This document shows, in pieces, positions 1-9,300 of a stretch of DNA of 64,000 bases. This stretch comes from CAZOKZ01 sp964580585 (GTDB lineage Bacteria > Sumerlaeota > Sumerlaeia > SLMS01 > JAHLLQ01), in contig CAZOKZ010000005.1 of assembly GCA_964580585.1 (NCBI GenBank), positions 55,859-119,858 on the forward strand, written 5' to 3'. The position numbers were made by a program, and so were the translations under genes. Numbering within the stretch: position 1 is the first letter of the stretch; the number at the start of each line of letters is the position of its first letter. The notes beneath the pieces were generated by a model. That model searched no databases and was not told the origin of the DNA. It was given only the letters and a program-made list of their open reading frames with translations.

Positions 1-450
1 GCCTGGGTGGTCGAACAACCCGCCTTTGCCCGCTTTCGCGACAACAAATCCCCCGCTCCCCTCGACGACTTGAACGAATTAATCGCACGGGGAAAAGCAG
101 CCCTCAATAACGACAATCACCAGGCCGCTGCAGTTTATCTGGAACGCGTCTTTGAACTATCGCCCGAAGATAATCCCCAACTCGCCAATCAGTGGTTTAA
201 TGTTCTGCTGCAATCCGAAAAAATCCCCCTGCTCGAAGACGCCGCCGCGATGTGCGCGACCCGGTTTCCCTCAAACCCCTACTACTGGCGCCTTCTCGTC
301 ATGTCTCAACTGGGCCAGGGTTATCCCAAACGCGCCGCAACGACCCTCGAAAGTGCCCGCAGTTCCATCTCGGCCAGCGAATGGCAATCGATTTACAACG
401 ACTTCCAAATCCAAAAAGGCCGTGTTTCGATCAACAAGGAAGAAGGCTAA
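1..450 (+). CDS. TPR-type protein, C-terminal fragment
   Basis: The reading frame is open from the first base of the window (Ala-Trp-Val-Val-Glu), so this is the 3' end of a longer gene; the GTG at 7 is probably internal. The visible 149 residues are helical, with TPR-like spacing: ARGKAALNNDNHQAAAVYLE and the following FELSPEDNPQLANQWFNVLL read as one complete TPR pair, and two weaker helical pairs follow. No catalytic motif or membrane segment is visible. The tail is charged (INKEEG). Function cannot be given; it is most likely a scaffold or a secreted/lipoprotein TPR protein. A 170-bp gap separates it from the nitric-oxide module, which seems to have its own promoter. Confidence 0.7.
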   Translation, partial: AWVVEQPAFARFRDNKSPAPLDDLNELIARGKAALNNDNHQAAAVYLERVFELSPEDNPQLANQWFNVLLQSEKIPLLEDAAAMCATRFPSNPYYWRLLVMSQLGQGYPKRAATTLESARSSISASEWQSIYNDFQIQKGRVSINKEEG

Positions 451-580
451 CCTTCTCTTCAACCACCGTTTTTTCTTGGCTATTTCAAGTCCACCACGGA
501 TCATGCTTTGTATTTTAGTGATGTTGTCGAACACTCCTGCTTGGAGCGGTACAATTTCAATTGCACCGGCCCGTCAAATC

Positions 581-600
581 TTGCATTTAAATTACAACTT
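581..600. promoter_or_regulatory. Candidate NsrR operator ahead of the globin gene
   Basis: The 20 bases TTGCATTTAAATTACAACTT resemble the right part and centre of the 11-1-11 NsrR palindrome known from gamma-proteobacteria (AAGATGCATTT-N-AAATGCATCTT type): by eye about 17 of 19 positions fit an AT-core version, while the outermost left bases do not. A TTGCAC at 561-566 could serve as -35, and the TTAAAT inside this site as -10, though the spacing is long (20 nt). The site lies 20 bp before the globin ATG in an operon that itself encodes an NsrR-like protein, which is the main reason to propose it. Confidence 0.4.
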
Positions 601-620
601 AAACGGAGCGACACCCTTTC

Positions 621-986
621 ATGCCTACTCTTTACGAACAACTTGGCGGCGAACCCGCCGTTGAAACTTCCGTCGATATTTTCTATCGCAAGGTCCTTTC
701 GGACGACCGCGTGGCTGATTTCTTCGACGACGTGGACATGGAACGCCAAGCCGCCAAGCAGAAAGCTTTCCTGACAATGGTCTTTGGCGGGCCTGCCCAC
801 TACACCGGCAAAGACATGCGTGATGGCCACGCGCACCTGGTTCAACGTGGTCTCAACGACACGCATGTGGACGTCATCATCGAACTGTTGGGCGAAACGC
901 TGCGCGAACTCGGCGTGGCAGAGGAATTGATCGGCAAAGTGGCCTCGATCGCCGACGGCGCCCGAAACGACGTTTTGAACCGATAA
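621..986 (+). CDS. glbN: Group I truncated haemoglobin (trHbN)
   Basis: A 121-residue single-domain 2-on-2 globin of normal family length. Tyr22 (B10), Gln43 (E7), Gln47 (E11) and the proximal haem ligand His70 (F8) fall at the same residue numbers as in Synechocystis GlbN, but the sixth ligand of that protein, His46, is Lys46 here, so the haem is probably free to bind O2. Tyr B10 with a Gln in the distal pocket is also the arrangement of mycobacterial HbN, a nitric oxide dioxygenase. The stop is followed after 2 nt by a flavin/iron-sulphur reductase and then by an NsrR-type repressor, so the expected job is oxidising NO to nitrate in the cytoplasm. A GGAG at 605-608 is the likely ribosome site, rather far (12 nt) from the ATG. 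Confidence 0.93.
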   Translation: MPTLYEQLGGEPAVETSVDIFYRKVLSDDRVADFFDDVDMERQAAKQKAFLTMVFGGPAHYTGKDMRDGHAHLVQRGLNDTHVDVIIELLGETLRELGVAEELIGKVASIADGARNDVLNR

Positions 987-988
987 GA

Positions 989-1951
989 ATGCCTTCCGTT
1001 CATTTCAATAATCGCTCAATCGACCTCTGCCCCGGTGAAACGGTGCTCGACGGAATGTTGCGTGCGGGAGTCACCGTACCGCATTCCTGCCGCGCAGGCG
1101 CCTGTCAGTCCTGCCTGATGCGTGCCACCGAGGGCGTTGTTCCCACAGCAGCCCAATCCGGTCTGAAAGACACCCGCCGTGCCCAGGGTTACTTTCTTGC
1201 ATGCCAATGTGTGCCCGAAGAAGACCTCACCCTGGCCTCTCCAGAACTTCTCCAAGCCCAGGCCCTGGTTGAGGACCTCGCCCCGCTCAGCGACGACGTC
1301 ATGCGCGTTCGGCTTCGTCCCGAAGAGGCGCTCGACTTTCACGCCGGGCAATTCATGACCCTGTTGCGAGACGACGGCCTCTCGCGAAGCTACTCCATCG
1401 CCAGCCTGCCCGCCGAAGGATTGCTCGAACTCCACGTACGCCGCGTTCCCGGCGGTCGCATGAGCACCTGGATTCACGACGAGCTTCAACCCGGAACGCG
1501 CGTGCGCCTGATTGGACCCCATGGCGATTGTTTCTACGCCAGCAACGCCCAGGACCAACCTCTTCTGCTGGCGGGCACCGGCACCGGCCTCGCGCCCCTG
1601 TACGGCATTTTACGCGCCGCGCTCGAAGCAGGCCATTCGGGTCCCATCCGCCTCTATCACGGCGGACGCCATCCGGCGGGGCTCTATCTTGTGGATGAGC
1701 TGAACGCCTTAGCGAACCGGTACGAAAATCTGGCTTATCGACCCTGTGTTCTGGCCGAAGCAGAAGGCACCGGCATTTATATGGGCGCTTTAGACCAGTA
1801 CATCGCGGAAACCTGTGGACTCCGGGCTGGTTGGCGTGCTTATCTTTGTGGAGACCCGGGAATGGTCAACAAACTGCGGCGAAAAATCTTCCTCGCGGGT
1901 GTAGCCATGAAGGACATTTACGCAGATGCGTTCGTGCCCAGCCCGGAATAA
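989..1951 (+). CDS. Ferredoxin-NAD(P)H reductase, 2Fe-2S/FAD/NAD type
   Basis: A 320-residue electron-transfer protein with three domains: N-terminal plant-type 2Fe-2S (residues 1-90; ligands Cys34, Cys39, Cys42 and Cys72, spacing C-x4-C-x2-C-x29-C), FAD-binding barrel (about 95-190, motif RSYSIAS near 132) and NAD-binding domain (about 190-320, GTGTGLAPLYG and CGDPGMV). This order is that of oxygenase reductases such as BenC, XylA-type and CDP-glucoseen reductases. No oxygenase is nearby; the gene starts 2 nt after the globin stop and precedes nsrR, so its partner is most simply the truncated haemoglobin. In flavohaemoglobin (Hmp) the reductase is fused to the globin and has no iron-sulphur cluster; here the two are separate and a cluster is added. 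A purely oxygenase-linked role is possible but unsupported by context. Confidence 0.92.
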   Translation: MPSVHFNNRSIDLCPGETVLDGMLRAGVTVPHSCRAGACQSCLMRATEGVVPTAAQSGLKDTRRAQGYFLACQCVPEEDLTLASPELLQAQALVEDLAPLSDDVMRVRLRPEEALDFHAGQFMTLLRDDGLSRSYSIASLPAEGLLELHVRRVPGGRMSTWIHDELQPGTRVRLIGPHGDCFYASNAQDQPLLLAGTGTGLAPLYGILRAALEAGHSGPIRLYHGGRHPAGLYLVDELNALANRYENLAYRPCVLAEAEGTGIYMGALDQYIAETCGLRAGWRAYLCGDPGMVNKLRRKIFLAGVAMKDIYADAFVPSPE

Positions 1952-1966
1952 GGGGGTTGGTGCGGC

Positions 1967-2407
1967 ATGAAACTGACGCTGTACACCGATTATTCGCTTC
2001 GCGTACTCATTTACGCGGCAACATTTCCAGATCGCCTTGTTTCCACTCAGGAAATCAGCAAAGCTTACGACATCTCGACCAATCACCTGGTCAAAGTCGT
2101 CAACAACTTGGGACACCATGGTATCCTCGAGCTTCGTCGTGGCCGCTCTGGCGGCCTTCGGCTTGGCAAACCCCCAGAGGAAATCAATGTCGGCACCATC
2201 GTGCGCTTGACCGAAAACGACTTCGATATCGTCGAGTGTTTCAGTCATGAAAGCAACCAGTGCTCGATTACCCCAATATGCGGGTTGAAAGCCCCTCTTC
2301 GAGAGGCTTCCAAAGCGTTCCTGACCGTGCTCGACAAGTACACCCTTGCCGATATTGTCAACGAGCGGACACAGAAGCACTACGAGAAGATATTCCTGGC
2401 AGGATAA
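1967..2407 (+). CDS. nsrR: NsrR-like Rrf2 nitric-oxide-sensing repressor
   Basis: A 146-residue Rrf2-family winged-helix regulator. After MKLTLYTDYSLRVLIYAA comes the recognition region (STNHLVKVVNNL) and wing (RRGRSGGLRLGKPP). The iron-sulphur ligands are Cys91, Cys99 and Cys105; Asp8, the fourth cluster ligand in Streptomyces NsrR, is also present. The region around the cysteines (SNQC, then TPICGLK) and the C-terminal KYTLADIV are characteristic of NsrR rather than IscR or RsrR. NsrR releases DNA when its 4Fe-4S cluster is nitrosylated. It is the last gene of the globin-reductase operon (15-bp gap), so the module is probably autoregulated by NO through the site at 581-600. Confidence 0.9.
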   Translation: MKLTLYTDYSLRVLIYAATFPDRLVSTQEISKAYDISTNHLVKVVNNLGHHGILELRRGRSGGLRLGKPPEEINVGTIVRLTENDFDIVECFSHESNQCSITPICGLKAPLREASKAFLTVLDKYTLADIVNERTQKHYEKIFLAG

Positions 2408-2859
2408 CCTCCGTTCATCAGGAGCCCCCCAATGCCTGCCTGGCCAATGATCTTCAACAGCAGCGGCGATTACGTTGGCGACTGTTTTTTCCTGACAGCC
2501 GTGGGACTTATTGTGCTGCCCATCATTCTCTGGACATATTTCCGCGCCTGACATTTTCTTTCATTCCACGATTATCAACACCTCCTCACTAAATGGCGTT
2601 TCCCAGTTGGAAAACGCATGTGGAGGGATTGTATCATGGAGCCACTCGCCCGATCAAAATCAATTCGACAGCATCCAGCACATCGTCGGCATTCTGGCCA
2701 ACGGTCGAATTCCTTTAGCCCAGTTCACGCACGGCTAAAGATGAGTCATCAAAAAAATTCGCGGCCTGAAAGGTCGCGATTGGCCCAATAAAAACAACCC
2801 CAGCCCGCGAGCATTCACTCGCGGGCTGGGGATTTTTTACAGATGTCAAACAATCAGGC
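2408..2859. other. Intergenic region between nsrR and the DUF11 gene
   Basis: This 450-bp stretch between convergent genes has no convincing reading frame. It holds a strong bidirectional terminator near its right end (listed separately) and a small GC-rich imperfect repeat (gcggcctgaaaggtcgcg, 2761-2778). Short open frames here have no ribosome site or codon pattern that I trust. Confidence 0.6.
2798..2831. terminator. Bidirectional intrinsic terminator
   Basis: A perfect 14-bp stem (CCCCAGCCCGCGAG paired with CTCGCGGGCTGGGG) with the 6-nt loop cattca. On the + strand it is followed by ATTTTTT; on the - strand it runs into TTGTTTTTATT. It therefore ends both the NO operon and the minus-strand DUF11 gene whose stop is 29 bp away. 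Confidence 0.92.
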
Positions 2860-4494
2860 TTATTCGTACAAGTTGGTGGCTTCGGTTTCTTCCACCGTAC
2901 GGGTCAGCTGATCGCTGTTCATGACAACCTTGAAGCGAGTATCGCCGGATTGATCCGCACGAACGCGAACACGCCATTCGGCTTTTTCTTTCGGTGCCAG
3001 CGTCGCCAACGGTGCAAAGTCAACGCTTGCGCCGTTGATCGTACCGCTCGTCGCACCACCGACTTCAAGCGAAGTCATGTTTTCGATCGTGGCGTTGATC
3101 TTGATGTTCGTACCAACCGCGCTGCCCTGGTTCGTCGCCGTAATCACGTAGGTGGTTTCGTCGCCCACGCGAACCGGGTCGTCGATGTCGATCACTTCGA
3201 GCAGGATGGCCGGAATGCCGAGGAACGCTGTCTGGACCGCATCCTTGACAGGGTCGGCGCAATCGCCTTCGACCACAGCAACCGATTCAGCCGTGCAGAT
3301 GCTATCGGCGCTGACCGTCGAAGTCAGGTTAACCGACTGGCCTGCCTGCAGGGTGCCCAGATCCCAGCGCACACCGCTCGACGAACCGCGACCTTCGTTC
3401 GATGCGCCTTCAAAGCCGGCGCAATCAGCCAACGTTTGGGCCACAACAACGTTTTCTGCCGCTGCGTCGCCGATGTTCGAGACAACTGTCGTGTAGGTAA
3501 TCTTGCCGCCAAGGAAAACCTTGTCCGGCGCCGACAGATTGATGGTGAGAACCGGTTGGGTCACGCGTGTGCTGACCGTGCCCGACTGAACGCTGAGGCC
3601 TTCGCCCGAGGTTGCCGTTGCAACGTTTGCATAGGTGCCCGTCTGACCAGCCTTGGCTGTGACGTTGAATTCTCTGCTTTGGCCAGGTTCCAGCGAAGCG
3701 ACTTCAAACGAAGCCGTCGAGGAGCCGTCCGTCGTTGTCAAGCCAGTCGGCAAGGCATCGACGACTTGGACGTTCGTCGCAACGCCCGTTCCCGGGTTGC
3801 TGACCACGATCGTGTACTCGATCGGATCGCAGATAAGCGTCGTGTCCGGGCCCGTCTTCGTGATTTCCAGGCCAGGCTTCTGGACGATGGTGTCCACGCA
3901 CAGAACCGGGGTGTAATCGACAGTGGCGCAGAATTCCAACCCACTGACATCGCCCGCTGTGCCGTTAACCACGATCTTCTGCGAATCGCCAGGAGCCAAC
4001 GAAGCGATTGTCCAACTGGCTGTGCCACCCGCAACCGAAGCTGCCGGTTCAGAGCCACTGTACTGGAAGCCCGCATCCAGTGTATCCACAATCGTGACGT
4101 CCTTCAGGATCAGATTATCCGTCAGGTTCGTAACGTTCAGCACGTATTCCATGCTGCCCCCAGCATTCACGGTGCTGGGAATCATTTTCTCGACCAGAAC
4201 GGCGCTGGAGGATTCGGAGCCGGTCGGCAACGCCATCCATCCGCCATTCCAACCGGCCGGAACCGTGGAAAGACGCGAACGATACTTCTCCGTCGTCGTT
4301 TCCTTTACGACCGTAGTCGTCACAGGTTTTGCGTTTTTCTGAGCATTTTCTAAAGCGCTCAGTTGCTGTTCAAGTTCAAGAACTCGATAGTCGAGATCCG
4401 TATGCTGGCGCTTGGTAGCGCAGCCTGTCATCAGTAACGAGCCGACAAGTGCTACGCCCAAAAGGCGCCCGACTTGTGAAGATTTCCCGTTCAA
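2860..4494 (-). CDS. DUF11-repeat surface lipoprotein, OmcB-like
   Basis: A 544-residue exported protein. Residues 1-25 form a lipoprotein signal with lipobox LMTGC, followed by a short coiled coil (LDYRVLELEQQLSALENAQ) of the kind seen in Lpp-like anchors. The rest is about four DUF11/OmcB-type beta-sandwich repeats, recognisable by YVLNVTN, YTIVVSNPGTG, YTTVVSNIGDA and YVITATNQGSA and by the recurring SLEPGQS/TLAPKE turn. There are about seven cysteines in the repeats, many spaced as pairs, which suggests disulphides as in chlamydial OmcB. The start has a clear AT-rich leader. It stands alone between a terminator and a divergent gene. It is probably a structural envelope protein; adhesion is an alternative. 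Confidence 0.85.
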   Translation of the reverse strand: MNGKSSQVGRLLGVALVGSLLMTGCATKRQHTDLDYRVLELEQQLSALENAQKNAKPVTTTVVKETTTEKYRSRLSTVPAGWNGGWMALPTGSESSSAVLVEKMIPSTVNAGGSMEYVLNVTNLTDNLILKDVTIVDTLDAGFQYSGSEPAASVAGGTASWTIASLAPGDSQKIVVNGTAGDVSGLEFCATVDYTPVLCVDTIVQKPGLEITKTGPDTTLICDPIEYTIVVSNPGTGVATNVQVVDALPTGLTTTDGSSTASFEVASLEPGQSREFNVTAKAGQTGTYANVATATSGEGLSVQSGTVSTRVTQPVLTINLSAPDKVFLGGKITYTTVVSNIGDAAAENVVVAQTLADCAGFEGASNEGRGSSSGVRWDLGTLQAGQSVNLTSTVSADSICTAESVAVVEGDCADPVKDAVQTAFLGIPAILLEVIDIDDPVRVGDETTYVITATNQGSAVGTNIKINATIENMTSLEVGGATSGTINGASVDFAPLATLAPKEKAEWRVRVRADQSGDTRFKVVMNSDQLTRTVEETEATNLYE

Positions 4495-4831
4495 AAGATA
4501 AATCTCCTTTGGTGATTGGGTTTTGCGATTTTCCCCTGATCACATAATAATTGCACCCACCTGTTAGCGGTCCTGTTTTTTGGGAGTCAATAGCAGTGTA
4601 ATAACTTTCTGCATTAATGAATTGTCCCCGCTATCGTCCCGGTGCATTCCAGCGAGGGCGTTTTAGACAATGACTTGATGAATGACAACCGCGATTTCAC
4701 TCAAAAAATGCTTATTTTTCGATCATAATACGCTTTTTTAATGCACTGGTACAATGGCTTGCCGGATGAAGAACACAAGATACGAAACCGCTTGAGTCGC
4801 ACGGAAAAAAGTTTTTCGAGGAAACCCGAAT
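4495..4831. other. Divergent promoter region
   Basis: This 337-bp AT-rich stretch separates the DUF11 lipoprotein (-) from the CrtI-like gene (+). It contains a -10-like CATAAT near 4724 in front of a T-run on the + strand and AT-rich hexamers near 4545 for the minus-strand gene. I see no gene or repeat in it. Confidence 0.5.
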
Positions 4832-6346
4832 TTGAACGTCTTAATCGACCAAAATCTGCGTGGACGGCGCGCCGTGGTTATCGGCGCCGGAGCTGCCGGG
4901 TTGGCCGCAGCCATCGGATTGGCGGCTCGTGGGGCTCGTGTCCGGGTTCTCGAGCAGGCTCCCGTCGCCGGCGGACGGCTCGCAACCCTTAAGCTCGGCA
5001 ACCATCATTTCGACGTCGGAGAAGACACCGTCGCCGCCCCGCGTATCTTTGGGCGATTGTTTGCCCTGGCCGATCATCGGCTCAGCGATTTCCTCGATTT
5101 CAAACCGATCGAACCATTCGCGCGCCTGATATTTCCCGACGGCCAGCCTCTCAATGTCTTCAGCGACCCCCAACGTCTGGCTGCCGAAGTCGAACGCTTC
5201 TCTCCCGAAGATGCCGCGCAGCTCGCCCGAGAATGGCATCGTTGGGAACGCCACGTGGCTCAAGCCGATGAACAATTCTTTCAACTGCCCGGTCATGGGC
5301 GCGCAGGATTAACCCGGCTGGCAGCCAATCCGTTAGCCTGGAAAACAGCGGCTCGGTTGATCAATCCTCTTTCGCTGGATCGCACCTTAAAAAGACGATT
5401 TAAGGGCCGGGAAGTTCGAGAAATTTTCGCTTATCTCGCCGGACGCATGGGCGCTTCGCCCTCGCACGCCCGCGCAGGAGTGCTTCCCCTCATACTCGAA
5501 CCGCTGATCGAAGGCGCCTGGGTTCCTGTCGGTGGAATGGCAAAAATCACCGAGGCTTTGCTGCGGTTGGCTGCATTGCTTGGCGTACGTGTATCATGCG
5601 GGTGCACGGTCGAGCGCATTGAATTGGAAAACGGCCATGTTCGGCGAGTAACAGGCCAAGGATTCAAACCCCTGCGCACCGATATGATCGTCAGCACAGC
5701 CACCCCTGGCGCCGTGCTTGGCATGTTGGCAGAACCGGGTGAGATGGCGGAAAAGTGGCTGGAATCGGTCAAGCGGCTCCCGCTTTCACGTTCCGCTCTC
5801 ACCATTTTTCTCTCCTCCGACCGTGCATGGGAAACCCTTGGGCGTTTGGAAACCGTGTTCCTTGGCGCCGAAGAACGCGAGAACGCTCGCCAGATCGACA
5901 TATGGCGCGTGGCGCCCGCCATTCCGCCTATTCATGTGTTCCGCACCATGGGAAAAAATGATCACCAGCGCACGGGGCTGAAAATCGTCGTACCACAACC
6001 GCCAGTCACGTCGCGATTCGCATGGAATAAAGTCAACGAAGCCCGCGAACGCGAACGCGTGATGCAACGACTCGAAGCTGCTGGTCTTGAAGGTTTTGAA
6101 AACGCCATCATGGAAGAATTTGTGATGAACCCCGCCGCAACCGAGCGCGGAACAAACCTGCCAGGCGGCGCGCTGTACGGGGCCAGCCTCAATAAATGGC
6201 AAGGGTTTATGGCGCGTGGCGCACAAGCCTGCCCGGCAACCGGAGGTTTGTTCTTTGCGGGTGCCTGGACGCATCCAGGTCCCTCCCTGGCGCAAGTTGT
6301 CACCAGTGGAATGCTCGCTGCCGAACGTGCCGCCAGCGAGCGATGA
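4832..6346 (+). CDS. FAD-dependent oxidoreductase, phytoene desaturase (CrtI) family
   Basis: A 504-residue flavoprotein. The dinucleotide-binding motif AVVIGAGAAGLAAA starts near residue 14 and is followed by the acidic end of beta-2 (VLEQ) and the GGR motif of the amine-oxidase/desaturase family. The C-terminal FAD motif (LFFAGAWTHPGPSLAQVVTS) matches CrtI-type carotenoid desaturases and isomerases. The first in-frame start is TTG at 4832, preceded at a good distance by GAGGA (4818-4822); no ATG fits. No phytoene synthase or other carotenoid gene lies nearby, so the substrate (phytoene, neurosporene, or a non-carotenoid polyprenyl such as squalene) cannot be settled. It is probably a single-gene unit. 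Confidence 0.85.
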   Translation: MNVLIDQNLRGRRAVVIGAGAAGLAAAIGLAARGARVRVLEQAPVAGGRLATLKLGNHHFDVGEDTVAAPRIFGRLFALADHRLSDFLDFKPIEPFARLIFPDGQPLNVFSDPQRLAAEVERFSPEDAAQLAREWHRWERHVAQADEQFFQLPGHGRAGLTRLAANPLAWKTAARLINPLSLDRTLKRRFKGREVREIFAYLAGRMGASPSHARAGVLPLILEPLIEGAWVPVGGMAKITEALLRLAALLGVRVSCGCTVERIELENGHVRRVTGQGFKPLRTDMIVSTATPGAVLGMLAEPGEMAEKWLESVKRLPLSRSALTIFLSSDRAWETLGRLETVFLGAEERENARQIDIWRVAPAIPPIHVFRTMGKNDHQRTGLKIVVPQPPVTSRFAWNKVNEARERERVMQRLEAAGLEGFENAIMEEFVMNPAATERGTNLPGGALYGASLNKWQGFMARGAQACPATGGLFFAGAWTHPGPSLAQVVTSGMLAAERAASER

Positions 6347-6394
6347 TCGGGATTGAAAAAACCTTAAAATCCCGATCAAAGTCGCGCATTCGTA

Positions 6395-9300
6395 CTATTG
6401 CGTTCTTGCCGTTTCGATCAGCACCGCTCCCACCACATCGAGCACCGGCACCATCATCCGCAGTTCCCCGTTCGTCAGATCCCAGTCCACTTCACGTGGC
6501 TCTGCCAATGCCGGGTGATCGGGTGTAACATACAACACGCGTATCGGACGGTTTTTTTCCGTCCACGGCAGTCGAATTTCCTGATTTTCCAATGGTGGCG
6601 GTAAACTGGCGACCTTCGTCCAGGTGCGATTTTTCTCCAGATGCAACAACGTCAGCGCAACGTTGCCATCCGCATTTCGGAATCCACGCACCAGACAATC
6701 GGGCAAGTCCACACGCACCGGCATGTTCTCTACATCGGGCCCATGGTTCCAGCCAAACAACATCGCGTCGAACTGATTGTAGTTATGGATGGTATCATAG
6801 TTGTCTTTCAACATCGGCACCGCATCCGGATAATACAACGACTTCAGAGCCTTCATCGCATACGAGCGTTCGTCAGGTTCCCCCACCACCATCACGGTTC
6901 CGCCACCCGTAATCGCCGCGCCCAGCACAAGACGAAGATTGGCGTTCGGCCAACGTTCACGCGCCGGTTCCATCGAAGCGGGATAAAGCTTCAATACCAG
7001 TCGTTTATTGTCATATTCTCCGCGATGACGATAGGCCATGTCGGCCAATCCCTTGATGGTACGCTCGTGCGACGGCCAGACCTCGACAAAGAGGAAATCC
7101 ACTTTCGGCGCAATTTCCTGGATACCGTTTTCATCCACACAATTGTAGGTCAATATCCCGCGATCGCCATTCGCTCGCACCAACTGGCGCGCTTCCTCGA
7201 CAAAACCAGCCAGGATTTCGTTCAGCGGTGTATCGTCATAAGAACTGCCGCCAGCGAAATAACGATGTCCAACGCTGTGACCGTACGAATCGATTTCGAG
7301 ACCGTCGAAATTCACCAAATCGCGTTCTCCGTCCCCGCCCGAGATCGTACGAGCGAACTCCTCCATCACAAAATGTCGCCAACGCGATCCCGGGTGAATC
7401 GCCATCAGGTGAAACCAGTAGCCTTTACCGCTGGATTCGGCATTTTCGCGCGTGGTGATTCCTCCATTGAAAACCAATTGCTCTCCACCGCGGTCTGTCA
7501 TCGGGAAAGGATACTGTTGGAACACGCTCTTCGAGGCAGAATAAGCGGCTACATACGCCAACGACAAAATCCCGCGTTCGCGATTCGCGTCGATTTTCTT
7601 CTGAATGTCTTCCACATGAATTTCTTTATCGTGGAAGGGCTCGTTGTAATAAGTTTTCTTGGTCGGTGCATAGTTTCCGTGCGCCGGAAAATAGTCGTAA
7701 TATTCGACAGCGTTGATGCCCAGGTCCGAGAACATTTCGGCCTTGGCCTCATAATTTTCCGCCACGCGATCCCACAGGGTATAAAACCCATACCGCACAT
7801 CCGCGGCGCGATTTTTCGTCACCGTTATAACACATGGCGTTCCGACGTTTCGACGCTGTCCATCCAGGTAAATTTGCAATTTAATCAGGTAAGCGCCTTC
7901 CGGGACATCCAACTTCAATGGAATGTTCAAGTAAGAACTCGACGCCGATTCGTAAGCTTTCTTCCAGATCGATTCGCCCGCCGGGGTTTCCAACTCCAGA
8001 TCGATTCGGCCCTGGTATGGTGAAATGGCGTCCGCGTAAGTAATCGTCAGAATGTTATCTTCATTGGGTGCGACGGTATTTTTCCGCAGCGATATTTTCT
8101 TCAATAATGGTTCGCTTGCATTCAAATCCCGCAATGGACGCAACGAACGTTCAAGACGTTTCGGCGCGGAATTCTCCGTCTCCAGTTCAATATCGAATAC
8201 CTGGGCTGAAGAAATCGGACTCCGGTCGCCCTTGGCATAAAGAAAACGAGTCGCAGCATCGTAAAACCACCCATTTTCTGCCGCTGCATACATGTCCTGC
8301 TTTTGCAGCGGGCCAAGCAATTCATCGTTCAAATGAATTTGCACAGGCGCAGCCTCCAACGGCACCACAACTTCGTATCGTCGCAGCATCGGCATGCCAT
8401 CGTAGTGTCCTTCGGTTGGATCGACCCGAACCTGAAGTTGATCGCCTTCGCGAAGAGCTGAAAACTGTGTCGTGGCAAATCCACCGGACTGATACGCCAT
8501 CGATTTTCCATCGTCTTCATATAACTTGCCCGTCGCTTCCTTCTGACGAACGGACAGAAACACGCGCAGCGTCACGTCCTCGAGCGGCGCTTCGTCGGTT
8601 CGCGGTTGTTCGGGGCCAAGCGGTATGATCGTCGGCGTTTTCACCAACATCGGGAACGTCGAATTCGATACCGGATAGTCGATCGACTTGAGACCCGAGT
8701 ATTCGAACCCGGTTTGCCAATCCATCCAAATACCGCTCGGCAGATACATCAGCACCGAAATAGCATTCGGTTCGGTGACCGGAGCCGCCATCAAGTTTCG
8801 CCCAACCAGAAACTGCGTATCCAGATCCCAAACACTCGGATCGTTCGGATAATCCATGACCAGTGGCCGCATGAACGGCGTACCGGTGTCATAGGTTTCC
8901 CGCGCCAACGTGTAATAATACGGCACCAGTCGATATCGAAGTTCGATCAGCTCGCGGACGGCATTTTCAACCTCGGAACCATGTTCCCAAGGTTCGAGTC
9001 CATCGCCCACGCCGTGAGGACGGTAAATGGGAGAAAAGAGCGCAAACTGGCACCAGCGCAGGTACAGTTCTCCCGTACGTTTTCCATTTGAATATCCCCC
9101 AACATCCGAGTTCCAGTACGGCACGCCGGCTAAACCCATCCCAAGAGCCAACGAAACCTGGCGCCGCAAATCGTCCCACTCGGAAGCCACATCGCCGCTC
9201 CACACACCTGCGCCGTACTTTTGCATGCCTGCAAAGCCACTGCGGCTCATGATGAAGGGTCGCGAATCCGGCGCGTACTCTCGCACGGCTTCGTACGTCG

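Noticed and set aside
2950..4353. Open frame of 467 codons on the + strand inside the DUF11 gene
   Set aside because: It is a shadow of the lipoprotein gene; the product is Arg/Ala-rich and has no recognisable domain.
2860..4494. True chlamydial OmcB orthologue
   Set aside because: The repeats are generic DUF11 and the cysteine number is far lower than in OmcB; only the architecture is similar.
6641..8023. Open frame of 460 codons opposite the GH66 half
   Set aside because: Antisense to motifs that are clearly GH66; product is Arg/His/Ile-rich with no start signal.
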